Origin: Streptomyces roseolus
GTDB taxonomy: Bacteria; Actinomycetota; Actinomycetes; Streptomycetales; Streptomycetaceae
Length of the DNA stretch: 64,000 bases
Direction of reading: 5' to 3'
Assembly (NCBI RefSeq): GCF_014649855.1
Contig: NZ_BMTV01000022.1
Coordinates: 1-64,000 of the forward strand
Shown: piece after piece, positions 42,718 through 51,674 of the stretch
Position numbering within the stretch: the stretch's first letter is position 1
How the letters are laid out: every line of letters begins with the position of its first letter
Made by a program: the position numbers and the translations under genes
Notes under the pieces: generated by a model
Databases searched by the model: none
Told to the model about the DNA's origin: nothing
The model's input: only the letters and a program-made list of their open reading frames with translations

Positions 42718-43308
42718 ATGGAACTCCTGGGAGACATCACCCCCGACCGCCCGCTGCTCGTCCTCGCCGTCAAGGAGGAGGCGCAGTTCCTGGACACGTC
42801 GCTGCCCGTGCTCCTCACCGGCATAGGCAAGGTGAACGCCGCGACCGCCCTCGCCACCACCCTCGCCCGGGGCCCGCGCCCCGCGGGCGTCGTCAACCTC
42901 GGCACCGCCGGCGCGCTGCGCGCCGGCTGGACGGGCACCCACGTCGTCGGCACCGTCGTCCAGCACGACCTCGACGGCGAGGCCCTCGCGCGGCTGACGA
43001 CGGGCGAGACGTTCGGGGCGCCGATCTCCCTCCCCGACGGCGGAGACGTGGTGCTCGCCACCGGCGACGCGTTCATCTCCGACGAGGTCTCCCGCGCCCG
43101 GCTGGCCGAGCAGGCCCCGCTGGTCGACATGGAGGGGTACGCGCTGGCCTTCGCCGCCGAGCTCGCCGGGGTGCCGCTGCGGATGGTGAAGCACGTCAGC
43201 GACGAGGCCGGCGCCGGTGCCGACCGCACCTGGCGCGAGGCGGTCGCCGCCTGCTCCCGCGAGCTGGCCGACTGGGCGGCGGTCCACATCCCGGCGTACC
43301 GCCTCTGA
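42718..43308 (+). CDS. Nucleosidase/nucleoside phosphorylase-fold protein (MTAN-like)
   Basis: A 196-residue PNP/UDP-phosphorylase-fold enzyme. TGIGKVNAATALATTL, GVVNLGTAGAL and VDMEGYALAFAAELAGVPLRMVKHVSDEA (the Met-Glu sugar-binding motif) mark it as a nucleosidase such as MTA/SAH or futalosine hydrolase type; the catalytic Asp lies in HVSDEA. It is shorter than typical MTAN (about 230). TAGTTT sits 7 bp before the ATG, so the transcript may start at the start codon or one base ahead. Confidence 0.85.
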   Translation: MELLGDITPDRPLLVLAVKEEAQFLDTSLPVLLTGIGKVNAATALATTLARGPRPAGVVNLGTAGALRAGWTGTHVVGTVVQHDLDGEALARLTTGETFGAPISLPDGGDVVLATGDAFISDEVSRARLAEQAPLVDMEGYALAFAAELAGVPLRMVKHVSDEAGAGADRTWREAVAACSRELADWAAVHIPAYRL

Positions 43309-43326
43309 CCGAACCGCGCGGGCGGC

Positions 43327-45222
43327 TCAGCCCAGGGGCAGTTCCAGGAAGGACGCGGCGTCGGGCGGGGAGCCGATCTCGGTCCGCGTCCAGGTGACCG
43401 TGGCGTCGCCGTACAGCGGGTCCTTGCTGTCGACCACGAGCATCAGCCGGTGGCCCGCCGGAATGTCGTACGCGGCGGCCTGCAGGCGCCAGGTGACGGT
43501 GGTGTCCCGGTCGGGCGTCAGGTCGTGGACGTTGAGCGGCTCGTGGGTGACGATCCGGGCCGTGCCGTCCTCGGCGGCGTCGAAGAGGTGGGCGATGAGG
43601 CAGGCCGTGGTGGCGGTGGAGCGGACGGAGAGGCGGAGCCTCGGGACGCCGCGGACGCGCCGGCCGACGGGGCCGCCGTCGGCCGCCACGAGGGGTCCGG
43701 TGGTCCAGACGAGGGCGTGCCGCCGGTCGATCTTGCGGGTGTCGTAGGTCTTCGGGTCGCCCTTCCACTCCTCCTGGCCGGTCCTCAGCGGTTCGCCCAT
43801 CGCGGTGGCCTCGGTGTCGACGCCCGCGAGGAAGGTGCGGCGCCACCCGGTCGCGCGCCCGCCCGCCCCGTCCTCGCCCGGGGGCACGAGCGCGCCGTCC
43901 GTGCCGCCCGCGCCCTCGCCGGTGAGGGCCAGGAGCTCGTGGCCGACGGTGACGTCCCGCCAGGTGGGGCGGGACTCGCGGACGGCGGGTTCGACGATCC
44001 GCCGGGTGCCGGCGGGCTGCCCGGTGAACGGGTCGGTCACGGGCTCGGTGACGTACGTGAACATGATCTGGGAGCAGACCTCGTCCCAGTCCTCCACGCC
44101 GTTGCGTTCGCCCTTGAGGTGGTGGTCGAGCCAGGCGTACGCCTCGTCCAGGGCGGGGTCGGGGGTGCCGGGCCGGGCGCCGAGGAGGCCGGCGGCCTCG
44201 GGGGCGGCGTGGTCGCCGATCCAGAGGTTGAGCCGCTTGGGCACCCGGAGGCGGACGAAGGCGTCGACGGCCTCGTTCACCGCGAAGAGGCTCTCGTGCC
44301 AGGTGTTCGAGCAGAAGGTGGGGGTGCCGTGGTCGTCGGTGAGCTCGGTGTACGTCTCCGGGGAGCGCCGCTCGGCCCAGCGGACGACGGCGTCGAGGTT
44401 CCGGTCGTTCAGGAAGTCGTCGAGGATCCTCCGGTGCTCCTCGTCGAACTTCTCCTCCACGGGCCCGCCGGTGAGGCCGATGAGCGCCTTCACGGCGGCG
44501 AGGTGGCGGGTGCGGTTCTCGTAGAGGCTGGTGGCGAGGTTGCCCCAGGTGCTGAGGGCGACGACGGCGGCGACGCGTTCGTCGTGGGCGGCGACGAGCC
44601 GGCTGATGCCGGAGCCGTAGGACACCCCCATGAAGCCGGTGACGGCGGGGGCGAAGTGCTCGACGGCGAAGTCGACGACGGTCGAGCCGTCGGCGACGTC
44701 GTACGGCCCCGCGACGTCGACGTGTCCCTCGGAGGTGGTGGGCAGGCCGGGGATGCCGAGGCCTCGCGGGGTGTAGGCGAGGACGTGGTAGCCGCGCAGG
44801 GCGAGGGAGAGGTACGCGCCGGGGAAGAGGCCCCAGCCGAAGGGGGTCCAGCCGGAGGGGAGGACGACGAGGGGGTGCGGGCCCGGGGCGAGCCGGCGCA
44901 GGCTGAAGGCGGAGAGGCGGTGGCCGTCGGTGGTCTCGATGCGGTGGTAGCCGGGCAGGGCCAGGCCGCGGACGCGGGCGACGCGTTCGGCGAGGGCGGC
45001 GGGCAGCGTGCCGGCCGGGAGCGCCCCGTCGGCGAGGAGGGCGGTGACGACGGTCTGGCCGAGGCGGACGGCCTCGGGGCGGACCGTGCCGCCCGGGGCC
45101 CACAGGCCGTCGGCGGCGAGGCGGTCCGTGTCGGCCTCGGTGAGGGCCGCGCCGACGCCGGGGAACCCCGGGAACCGCTCGGACGGGTCTTCGGTGATGG
45201 GCTGGCGCTGGGGCACGTGCAC
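43327..45222 (-). CDS. CocE/NonD family hydrolase
   Basis: A 631-residue enzyme of the X-Pro dipeptidyl-peptidase/cocaine esterase (S15) class. The alpha/beta hydrolase core (about 85-410) has the nucleophile elbow FMGVSYGSGISR and IGDHAAPEAAG; the C-terminal jelly-roll (about 440-630) includes ATACLIAHLFDAAEDG and the LMLVVDSKDPLYGDA end. No signal peptide, so cytoplasmic. It may hydrolyse an ester, amide or beta-lactam antibiotic ester. The GTG at 45222 has an AGAGG site five bases away; other in-frame starts (45216, 45318) exist. Confidence 0.85.
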   Translation of the reverse strand: MHVPQRQPITEDPSERFPGFPGVGAALTEADTDRLAADGLWAPGGTVRPEAVRLGQTVVTALLADGALPAGTLPAALAERVARVRGLALPGYHRIETTDGHRLSAFSLRRLAPGPHPLVVLPSGWTPFGWGLFPGAYLSLALRGYHVLAYTPRGLGIPGLPTTSEGHVDVAGPYDVADGSTVVDFAVEHFAPAVTGFMGVSYGSGISRLVAAHDERVAAVVALSTWGNLATSLYENRTRHLAAVKALIGLTGGPVEEKFDEEHRRILDDFLNDRNLDAVVRWAERRSPETYTELTDDHGTPTFCSNTWHESLFAVNEAVDAFVRLRVPKRLNLWIGDHAAPEAAGLLGARPGTPDPALDEAYAWLDHHLKGERNGVEDWDEVCSQIMFTYVTEPVTDPFTGQPAGTRRIVEPAVRESRPTWRDVTVGHELLALTGEGAGGTDGALVPPGEDGAGGRATGWRRTFLAGVDTEATAMGEPLRTGQEEWKGDPKTYDTRKIDRRHALVWTTGPLVAADGGPVGRRVRGVPRLRLSVRSTATTACLIAHLFDAAEDGTARIVTHEPLNVHDLTPDRDTTVTWRLQAAAYDIPAGHRLMLVVDSKDPLYGDATVTWTRTEIGSPPDAASFLELPLG

Positions 45223-45431
45223 CCGTTCCTCTCGTCTGGGGCATGACGGTACGTCACCCGGACCCACGCAAGCCTCACGTATCGGGAAGGGGGCGGCCAG
45301 AGCGCACGAAGGGCGCACGGATCACCCGAGGGGGCGGGGACGACGCGGGTCGCCGCGGACGAGGCGCACGGGGTCGGAGGGAGCTGTTCCGGGGCGGTCG
45401 CCCGGAGGTCCGGCACTGCCCGGCACCGCTG

Positions 45432-46568
45432 TCAGCGGGGAGTCTCCGGCGCGGCGGGCCCTCCGGCGCGGACGACGAGGAGCGCGGCGACGTCGTCGTC
45501 GAGACCGCCGGCGCCGTAGGCGGCGAGGTCCTGGTGGAGGAGGTCGGGGACCTGCGCGGAGGGGGCGTCGGCCCACTGGCGGGCGCGCTCCTCCAGGGGG
45601 TAGAAGACGCCGGCCCGGTCGCGGGTCTCGCTGACGCCGTCGGTGTAGAGCAGCAGCCGGTCCCCCGGGCTGAAGGGGAACTCCTCCACCCGGTGGCGGG
45701 AGTCGGCGAGGCCCGCGAGGTTGAGCGGCAGCGAGGGGTCGGCGACCTCCACGAAGGTGACCTCGGTGCCGTGCTGGAGGAGCGGGGCGGGGTGGCCGCA
45801 GTTGAGGAGGCGGGCGGTGTCGCAGCCGTCGGGGAGTTCGACCAGGACGACGGTGGCGAAGCGTTCGGCGGCGTCGGACTCGGGGTCCCAGGCGGCGTAG
45901 CGGGCCAGCCCCTCGTCGAGCCGGTCGGCGAGCGCGGGCAGGTCGGGGGCGTCGTAGGCGGTGGAGCGGAAGGCGCCGAGGAGGACGGAGGCCGTCTCGA
46001 CGGCGCCGAGGCCCTTGCCCTGGACGTCGCCGAGCATGATGCGGACGGCGCCGGGGATCTGGACGGCCTCGTAGAAGTCGCCGCCGATGCGGGCCTTGGC
46101 CGCGGCGGCCACGTACAGCAGGTGGAGTTCGACGGGGCCGAGCCGGGGCGGCGGTGGACGGAGCACCACCCGCTGGACGACGTCGGCGACGGCGGTGACC
46201 TCGGCCAGGTCCTGTTCGTAGCGGGTGCGGACCGCGCTCACCCAGGCGGAGGCGGCGGTGATGCCGAGGATGAGGCCCTCGCTCGCGAGGAGTTCCTCGG
46301 CGCCGGGCTCGCCCCGGCCCACGACGAGCAGGGCCCTGAGGCCCGCGGCCAGGAGCCCCATGCCGATGGTGCCGTAGACGCTCCAGGTGGCGGCGGCGAG
46401 CGCGGGGACGGTGAACAGGAGCCGGTCGACGCGCTCGGAATCGGGCGTGACGAGGTCCGCGACGACGACCAGGAGCATGACCAGGACGGGCAGGGCGCGG
46501 CCGAGGGTGACCTGGGTCCGCGTCGTCGTGGCGAGCCGCGGCCGGGGCCGGGGACCAGCTGCGTGCAT
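45432..46568 (-). CDS. Membrane SpoIIE-type PP2C phosphatase
   Basis: A 378-residue phosphatase with an N-terminal membrane part of about three hydrophobic segments (about 25-105) and a SpoIIE domain (about 145-375): IGGDFYEAV, IMLGDVQGKGLGAVETA, LLLYTDGVSETRDRAG and DDDVAALLV. It probably signals to an anti-anti-sigma factor from the membrane. TACGAT lies at -12 to -7 before the ATG with no ribosome site; this promoter would lie in the 3' end of the MFS gene, whose stop is one base upstream. Confidence 0.9.
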   Translation of the reverse strand: MHAAGPRPRPRLATTTRTQVTLGRALPVLVMLLVVVADLVTPDSERVDRLLFTVPALAAATWSVYGTIGMGLLAAGLRALLVVGRGEPGAEELLASEGLILGITAASAWVSAVRTRYEQDLAEVTAVADVVQRVVLRPPPPRLGPVELHLLYVAAAAKARIGGDFYEAVQIPGAVRIMLGDVQGKGLGAVETASVLLGAFRSTAYDAPDLPALADRLDEGLARYAAWDPESDAAERFATVVLVELPDGCDTARLLNCGHPAPLLQHGTEVTFVEVADPSLPLNLAGLADSRHRVEEFPFSPGDRLLLYTDGVSETRDRAGVFYPLEERARQWADAPSAQVPDLLHQDLAAYGAGGLDDDVAALLVVRAGGPAAPETPR

Positions 46569-46569
46569 T

Positions 46570-48045
46570 TCATGATCGTACGCAGAACGGGCGGCGCGAC
46601 CGGCGTGCGGCGCCGGGCTGGCGTGTCCCGTCCCTCCTCCCGCCGTCCCGGCTGCCGCCCGTCGCCGGGAGGGCGAGGGCGGCCGGGAGGGTGAGGGCCG
46701 CGGGCAGCGCGAGGGCGGGCAGCGCGGCCCCGTGCGCGGGGGCGAAACCGCCGCCGGGCACGAGGGCGAGGAGGAGGGCGGCGGTGGCGACGCCGAGGGC
46801 GGGACCGGTGTTCATGGCGGTCTGCTGGAGTCCGCCGGCGACCCCGGCGTGCGCCTCGGGGGCGTGGCGGACGATCGCCGCGGTCGCGGTGACCATCAGG
46901 GTGACGAAGCCCGCGCCGAGGAGCGCGGCGCCGGTCCCGGTCGCCACGGCTCCCGCGCCTTGGTCGAGGCGGGCGAGGACCAGGACCCCGGAGGTGAGCA
47001 GGGCGCCGCCGGCGAGCGCCGTGCCGCGGGGGCCGAGCCGCCGCTGGAGCGGCGGGCAGAACGCGGCGCCGAGCACCATCAGGACGGCGAGCGGCAGGAA
47101 CCGCAGCCCGGCGTCGAGCGGGTCGAGCCGCTGCGTCTCCTGGAGGAAGTACGTGGTCACGAAGAGGGTGCCGGAGAGCGCCGCGGAGGCGGCGAGCAGC
47201 GCGGCGAGCCCGGCGGCCACGGGCCGGCTCCGCAGCAGCGCGGGAGGCAGCAGCGGGTCCGGGGCCCGCCGTGCGTGGCGTACGAGGGCGAGCGCGGCGG
47301 CCGCCGCGGCGGCGAGGGTGAGGGCGGCCCGGCCGCCTTCGCCGGGGTGCGGGAACGTGACGAGCCCGTGCACGAGGAGTCCGAGCGACCCGGCGAGCAG
47401 CACGGCGCCGAGCGGATCTCCAACGGCACGCGCGCGTGCGGGGGCCTCGCCGTCGGCACGCGCGCGTGCGGGCTCCGTCGGGCGGGGCTCGCGGACGGTG
47501 AGGGCGAGGAGGCCGACGGCGAGCGTCGGGGGCACGCCGAGGAGGAAGACCGCGCGCCAGCCGTACGCGGAGACCAGGGCGCCGCCGAGGAGGGGGCCGG
47601 CCGCGGCGGCGAGCCCGATGGCGCCGGTGCGCAGCGCGATGGGTCCGGTGAGCCGGTCCGGCGGGCAGGCGGTGCGGAGCATGCCGAGGGTGGCGGGCTG
47701 GAGCAGCGCCCCGCAGATCCCCTGGAGGACCCGGAGCAGGACGACGGCGCCGATGCCGGGGGCGAGCGCGATCCCGGTGGAGGCGGCGGCGAAGCCGAGG
47801 GCGCCGAGGGCGAAGACCCGGTGGTGGCCGTGGCGGTCGCCGAGCCGCCCGGCGAGGACGAGGAGGCTCGCGACGGCGACGAGGTAACCGGTGCTGGTCC
47901 ACTGGACCTGGGCGACACCGGCGTGCAGGTCGCGCTGGAGGGCGGGCTGGGCGAGCGTCAGGACGGTGCCGTCGAGGGCGACGACGGCGGCGCCGGTGAC
48001 GCTGCAGACGAGGGTGCGGACCGGGACGGCCCGGGTGGTGCTCAC
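46570..48045 (-). CDS. MFS drug-efflux transporter (DHA2 type)
   Basis: A 491-residue transporter with about 14 hydrophobic segments. Motif A GRLGDRHGHHRVF after TM2, motif C-like GLAAAAGPLLGGALVSAYGWRAVF in TM5, and DGTVLTLAQPALQRDL in TM1 are typical of proton-driven drug exporters. A cytoplasmic loop around residues 195-212 is encoded by a 30-bp repeat (RARADGEAPARARA). It overlaps the TetR gene by 4 bp, so it is probably induced by its own substrate. The C-terminal tail is long and Arg-rich. Confidence 0.92.
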   Translation of the reverse strand: MSTTRAVPVRTLVCSVTGAAVVALDGTVLTLAQPALQRDLHAGVAQVQWTSTGYLVAVASLLVLAGRLGDRHGHHRVFALGALGFAAASTGIALAPGIGAVVLLRVLQGICGALLQPATLGMLRTACPPDRLTGPIALRTGAIGLAAAAGPLLGGALVSAYGWRAVFLLGVPPTLAVGLLALTVREPRPTEPARARADGEAPARARAVGDPLGAVLLAGSLGLLVHGLVTFPHPGEGGRAALTLAAAAAAALALVRHARRAPDPLLPPALLRSRPVAAGLAALLAASAALSGTLFVTTYFLQETQRLDPLDAGLRFLPLAVLMVLGAAFCPPLQRRLGPRGTALAGGALLTSGVLVLARLDQGAGAVATGTGAALLGAGFVTLMVTATAAIVRHAPEAHAGVAGGLQQTAMNTGPALGVATAALLLALVPGGGFAPAHGAALPALALPAALTLPAALALPATGGSRDGGRRDGTRQPGAARRSRRPFCVRS

Positions 48046-48737
48046 CGGGCGGGATCCGCCGGGCCGAGGTGGGCGTCGAGGGTGGCGCGGACGAGGGCCT
48101 CGGGGTCGTCGGAGCCGGTGGCGAGGGCGAGGCTGCCCCAGTGGCGGAGCTGGGCGAGGCCGTGGAGGTTCGCCCAGAGCGCGCCGGCGGCGGTGACGGG
48201 GTCGACGCCGGTGACGGCGGCGGGGCGGAGTCCGGCGACGAGGGCGGTGAGCCGGGCGAAGAGGGGCAGGCTCGTCTCCCGCAGCCCCAGCCGGCCGCTC
48301 TCCAGCAGGTCGTGGCGGAACATCAGCTCGTACATGCCGCGGCGCTCGGCGGCGTACGCGAGGTAGCAGCGGGCGAGGAGCTCGGCCCGCGCCCGGGGCC
48401 CGGCGTCCGTGCGGTCGGCCTCCCGGTCGGTCTCGGCGACCCTGGCGGCGAGTTCGGCGAAGCCCTCGCGGGCGATGGCCGAGAGCAGGTCGAGGTGGGT
48501 GGGGAACCAGCGGCGGGGCGCGCCGTGGGAGACGCCCGCGCGGCGGGCGATCTCGCGGAGCGTGAGGGCCTGGGCCCCCTCGGCGTCGACGAGGGCGACG
48601 CCGGTCCTGACGAGCCGCTCCCGCAGCCCGCCGCGGCCGCCCGCGTCGCCGTCGCCGTCGCCCGGAGCGTCAGGACGGTCCGGAAGTACGGGCGGGCCCT
48701 GAGGGACGGGTTGATCCTGAGGTGAAGGGTGAGACAT
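48042..48737 (-). CDS. TetR family repressor
   Basis: A 231-residue regulator with a disordered acidic/proline-rich N-terminal tail (about 1-35), the HTH (about 38-85: RLVRTGVALVDAEGAQALTLREIARRAGVSHGAPRRWFPTHLDLLSAIAREGF) and a C-terminal ligand domain (TetR_C_13-like). It is coupled by a 4-bp overlap to the MFS gene and should repress both. The ATG at 48737 lacks a ribosome site, and the operator dyad begins 2 bp upstream. Confidence 0.93.
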   Translation of the reverse strand: MSHPSPQDQPVPQGPPVLPDRPDAPGDGDGDAGGRGGLRERLVRTGVALVDAEGAQALTLREIARRAGVSHGAPRRWFPTHLDLLSAIAREGFAELAARVAETDREADRTDAGPRARAELLARCYLAYAAERRGMYELMFRHDLLESGRLGLRETSLPLFARLTALVAGLRPAAVTGVDPVTAAGALWANLHGLAQLRHWGSLALATGSDDPEALVRATLDAHLGPADPAR

Positions 48738-48738
48738 G

Positions 48739-48770
48739 GACACTGTCTACCAACTTTTGTAGACAGTGTC
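48739..48770. promoter_or_regulatory. TetR autoregulatory operator
   Basis: A perfect 12-bp inverted repeat GACACTGTCTAC-(8 bp)-GTAGACAGTGTC, directly upstream of the TetR-MFS operon. On the minus strand TAGACA occurs at -35 and again at -12 to -7, 17 bp apart, so the site covers a probable leaderless promoter. Confidence 0.75.
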
Positions 48771-48807
48771 TACAGTCCCGGAGAGCCATCGGATACACTG
48801 GTGGACA

Positions 48808-48945
48808 GCGAAGGGGAGTAGCCCTGCGAACCGGTCGTCGACACACTGGAGCCCCCGGGTTCCCGGTGACCGGGTCCACGCGTGACGCGGACGGGCGAGA
48901 CCTTCGGCCAGGCATTACCACGTCCACGCCTCCGTGGGCGTGGTC
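48808..48945 (+). ncRNA. yybP-ykoY manganese riboswitch
   Basis: The leader of the GDT1-family gene starts with AAGGGGAGTAGCCC (48811-48824), then GTCGTCGACACACTGGAG, a long GC hairpin, and GGGCGAGACCTTCGGCC (48893-48909): the two conserved loops of the yybP-ykoY Mn2+ riboswitch. A further strong stem (ACCACG..CGTGGT, about 48918-48945) may be the expression platform. TACACT (48794-48799) could be the promoter -10. The aptamer proper ends near 48910; boundaries are approximate. Confidence 0.85.
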
Positions 48946-49031
48946 CGTCATGCCGGGCCGAGTGGTCCTCCCGTCGCCCGCCGAGGTGCCGTGCGGAGCC
49001 ACGGGGCCCGGACCGAGCAGAGAGCGCCGGT

Positions 49032-49616
49032 ATGCACCTCGACCCCTTGGCGATCGTCACCGCCTTCGGGCTCATCTTCCTCGCCGAGCTTCCCGACAAG
49101 ACGATGTTCGCGTCGCTCGCCATGGGCACGCGCATGCGTCCCCTGTACGTCTGGTTCGGCACCTCCGCCGCCTTCGCGGTGCACGTCGCCATCGCCGTCG
49201 GCGCCGGCAGCCTCCTCGGGCTGCTCCCCGGCTGGATCGTCAAACTCGTCTCCGCGCTGATGTTCGGCTTCGGCGCCTTCGTCCTGCTGCGCGCAGGGGG
49301 CGACGACGAGGAGGACGACGCGGGCGGCAAGACGGTCACCGGCTTCTGGCCGGTCTTCTCCACCGCCTTCATGGCCGTCTTCATCAGCGAGTGGGGCGAC
49401 CTGACCCAGATCACCACCGCCAACCTCGCCGCCACCAACGGCACCGCGTCGACGGCGATCGGCTCCTTCCTGGCACTGACCTCGGTCTCCGCCCTGGCCC
49501 TCGTCGCCGGCCGCTTCATCGCCAAGCGGGTGCCGCTCAAGACGGTCCAGCGCGTCGGCGGCGTCTGCATGGCGGGCCTCGCGGTCTGGTCCCTCGTCGA
49601 GGTCTTCACCGGCTGA
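49032..49616 (+). CDS. TMEM165/GDT1 (UPF0016) family Mn2+/Ca2+ transporter
   Basis: A 194-residue membrane protein with six hydrophobic segments in two repeats, each with the E-x-G-D-(K/R)-(S/T) type motif: LIFLAELPDKTMFASLAMG in the first and FISEWGDLTQITTANLAA in the second. GDT1 proteins export Mn2+ or Ca2+ in exchange for protons. The Mn2+ riboswitch upstream strongly supports manganese export. A hairpin terminator follows the stop. Confidence 0.93.
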   Translation: MHLDPLAIVTAFGLIFLAELPDKTMFASLAMGTRMRPLYVWFGTSAAFAVHVAIAVGAGSLLGLLPGWIVKLVSALMFGFGAFVLLRAGGDDEEDDAGGKTVTGFWPVFSTAFMAVFISEWGDLTQITTANLAATNGTASTAIGSFLALTSVSALALVAGRFIAKRVPLKTVQRVGGVCMAGLAVWSLVEVFTG

Positions 49617-49634
49617 CGCGCCCCGCCGCCCGCC

Positions 49635-49672
49635 CCGGGGCCGTACCCGCACACGCGCGGGCACGGCCCCGG
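49635..49672 (+). terminator. Terminator after the GDT1 gene
   Basis: A perfect 10-bp stem CCGGGGCCGT/ACGGCCCCGG (49635-49644 with 49663-49672) with an inner GC-rich loop, 18 bp after the stop. Confidence 0.65.
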
Positions 49673-49741
49673 AGTCGTACCCAGGCGGTCGCCGCCGAGG
49701 AAACGGCCCCCGCCGTCGACCGCCGGTGCGATCATGCACGG

Positions 49742-50260
49742 ATGGCCACCACCTCCGAGCCGGCCGACCGCTTCGCGGCGTTCGGGAACCAGCTCGTCCA
49801 CGTCCACCTCTGGCTCCGCGAGGAGCTCGCCGCGCTCCGCTCCGGCCTCGACGACCACCTCTCCGGCAGGGGCGGGCGCCCCCGCGAGCTGCGGGCGCAC
49901 TGCCTCGCCTTCTGCTCCGCGCTCACCCGCCACCACACCGCGGAGGACGGCGGCGTCTTCCCCGCGCTCGCCGAGGCCCACCCCGGGCTCCGCCCCGTCC
50001 TCGACGAGCTCGCCCACGACCACCGCCAGGTGGAGGAGCTCCTGGGCCGCCTCCAGACCCTCCTCGACACCCTGCCGACCGCGCCGGCCGAGCCGCTCGG
50101 CCCCGAGGCGGCACGCAGGCTGAGCGGCGAGCTCGACGGCCTGATCGCACTCGTCGAATCGCACTTCACCTACGAGGAGAAGAAACTGGTCGCGGCCCTC
50201 AACGGGCTGTCGGCCCCCTTGTCCGACGACTTCGCGCTCCGCGACCTCACGGACGCCTGA
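49742..50260 (+). CDS. Hemerythrin-like protein
   Basis: A 172-residue four-helix protein of the HHE/hemerythrin family. Histidines and acids in order: LVHVHLWLREEL, TRHHTAEDGGVFPAL, ELAHDHRQVEELL and ALVESHFTYEEKKL, which supply a non-haem di-iron site. Members bind oxygen, NO or iron and respond to redox stress. No ribosome site is visible before ATG 49742 (GATCAT at -12 to -7). It stands alone downstream of the transporter terminator. Confidence 0.88.
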   Translation: MATTSEPADRFAAFGNQLVHVHLWLREELAALRSGLDDHLSGRGGRPRELRAHCLAFCSALTRHHTAEDGGVFPALAEAHPGLRPVLDELAHDHRQVEELLGRLQTLLDTLPTAPAEPLGPEAARRLSGELDGLIALVESHFTYEEKKLVAALNGLSAPLSDDFALRDLTDA

Positions 50261-50328
50261 CCCCCGCGCCCGCACACGGGCCCGCGCGCCACGCCCGCCC
50301 GCCCCCCGCCCGCACGAGAGGACGCCCC

Positions 50329-51621
50329 ATGAGTGACGATCCGGTCCACGGCGAGCTCGACCGGCTGGCCGGGGAGGCCTCCGCCCGGGTGATCGCCTGG
50401 CGCCGCCACCTGCACCGGCACCCCGAGCTGTCCAACCGGGAGGCGGAGACCGCCCGGCTGGTCGCCGACCACCTCCGGAGCCTGGGCCTCGACGAGGTCC
50501 GCACCGGCGTCGCCGGGCACGGCGTGGTGGGCGTGCTGCGCGGGGCCGCGGGCGGCGACGGCCGGGTGGTCGCCCTGCGGGCGGACACGGACGCGCTGCC
50601 GGTGCGGGACCTGTGCGGGGTCGACTTCGCCTCGACGGTGGTCGACGAGGAGTACCCGGGCGGTCCGTTCCCGGTCTCGCACGCCTGCGGCCACGACTGC
50701 CACACGGCGATGCTGATGGGCGCCGCCACGGTCCTCGCGGGGGTGCGCGACCGGCTGCCGGGCACGGTCCTGTTCGTCTTCCAGCCCGCCGAGGAGGGGC
50801 CGCCGGTGACCGAGACCGGCGGGGCGCTCGCCATGGTCGACGCGGGCGCCTTCACCGACCCGGTGCCGACCATGGCCTTCGGGATGCACGTGACGCCGCA
50901 CCCCAAGGGGTACGTGGGCTACCGCGTGGGCAACCAGTACGGGGCCTCCGTCCTGGTCCGGATCACGATCACCGGCGAGCAGGTGCACGGCTCCACGCCG
51001 TGGCAGGGCGTCGACCCGATGCCCGCGGCCGGGGCGGTGCTCACCGGCATCGGGCAGCTGTACCGCCAGGTGTCCGCCTTCGACCCGGTCACCGTCACCA
51101 TCGGGCACGTCGAGGACGTCGGCCGGTTCAACATCGTCGGCCAGACGGTGACGCTCTGGGGCACGATCCGCTGCGCGAGGGAGTCCGACATGGACGACGT
51201 GCGGCAGCGGCTCCGGCGGCTCGCCGAGCACTCGGCCGCGGCGTACGGCGCGACGGCCGAGGTGCGGTACCTCCAGCCGGTGCCGCCCGTGCACAACACC
51301 GGGCCCTGGGTGGCGGCCGGGCTGCCGACCTTCCGCCGGGTGGTGGGCGCGGAGCGCGTCACCGAGACCGGGCAGACCCTCGGGTACGACGACGTCTCCG
51401 AGTTCGTCAGGCTCTTCGGCGGCCTGTACGTGATCCTCGGCGTCCAGGACACGGTGCTCGGCCCGGGCGGGGTGCCGGTGCCGGAGGAGGGCGGGCGGGG
51501 TCTCGCCACCAACCACAATCCGCACTTCTACGCCGACGACGACACCCTCGTCACCGGCGTCCGCCTCCACGCGCACGTGGCGTACGACCACCTCAGGGGG
51601 ACACTGCTGCCGGCGGAGTAG
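50329..51621 (+). CDS. M20 family amidohydrolase
   Basis: A 430-residue cytoplasmic metallo-amidase of the hippurate hydrolase/IAA-amino acid hydrolase type. The metal ligands are in SHACGHDCHTAML, QPAEEGPP and the final NHNPHFYADD; the lid domain (about 195-320) is present. It releases an acyl or aryl acid from an amino acid conjugate. A GAGAGGA site precedes the ATG. It may form an operon with the cupin gene 53 bp downstream. Confidence 0.92.
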   Translation: MSDDPVHGELDRLAGEASARVIAWRRHLHRHPELSNREAETARLVADHLRSLGLDEVRTGVAGHGVVGVLRGAAGGDGRVVALRADTDALPVRDLCGVDFASTVVDEEYPGGPFPVSHACGHDCHTAMLMGAATVLAGVRDRLPGTVLFVFQPAEEGPPVTETGGALAMVDAGAFTDPVPTMAFGMHVTPHPKGYVGYRVGNQYGASVLVRITITGEQVHGSTPWQGVDPMPAAGAVLTGIGQLYRQVSAFDPVTVTIGHVEDVGRFNIVGQTVTLWGTIRCARESDMDDVRQRLRRLAEHSAAAYGATAEVRYLQPVPPVHNTGPWVAAGLPTFRRVVGAERVTETGQTLGYDDVSEFVRLFGGLYVILGVQDTVLGPGGVPVPEEGGRGLATNHNPHFYADDDTLVTGVRLHAHVAYDHLRGTLLPAE

Positions 51622-51674
51622 ACGGCCCGCCGGCCCCGAGTTGCGCCCTCGCGCGCGGCCGGGAGGCTGGGGGT

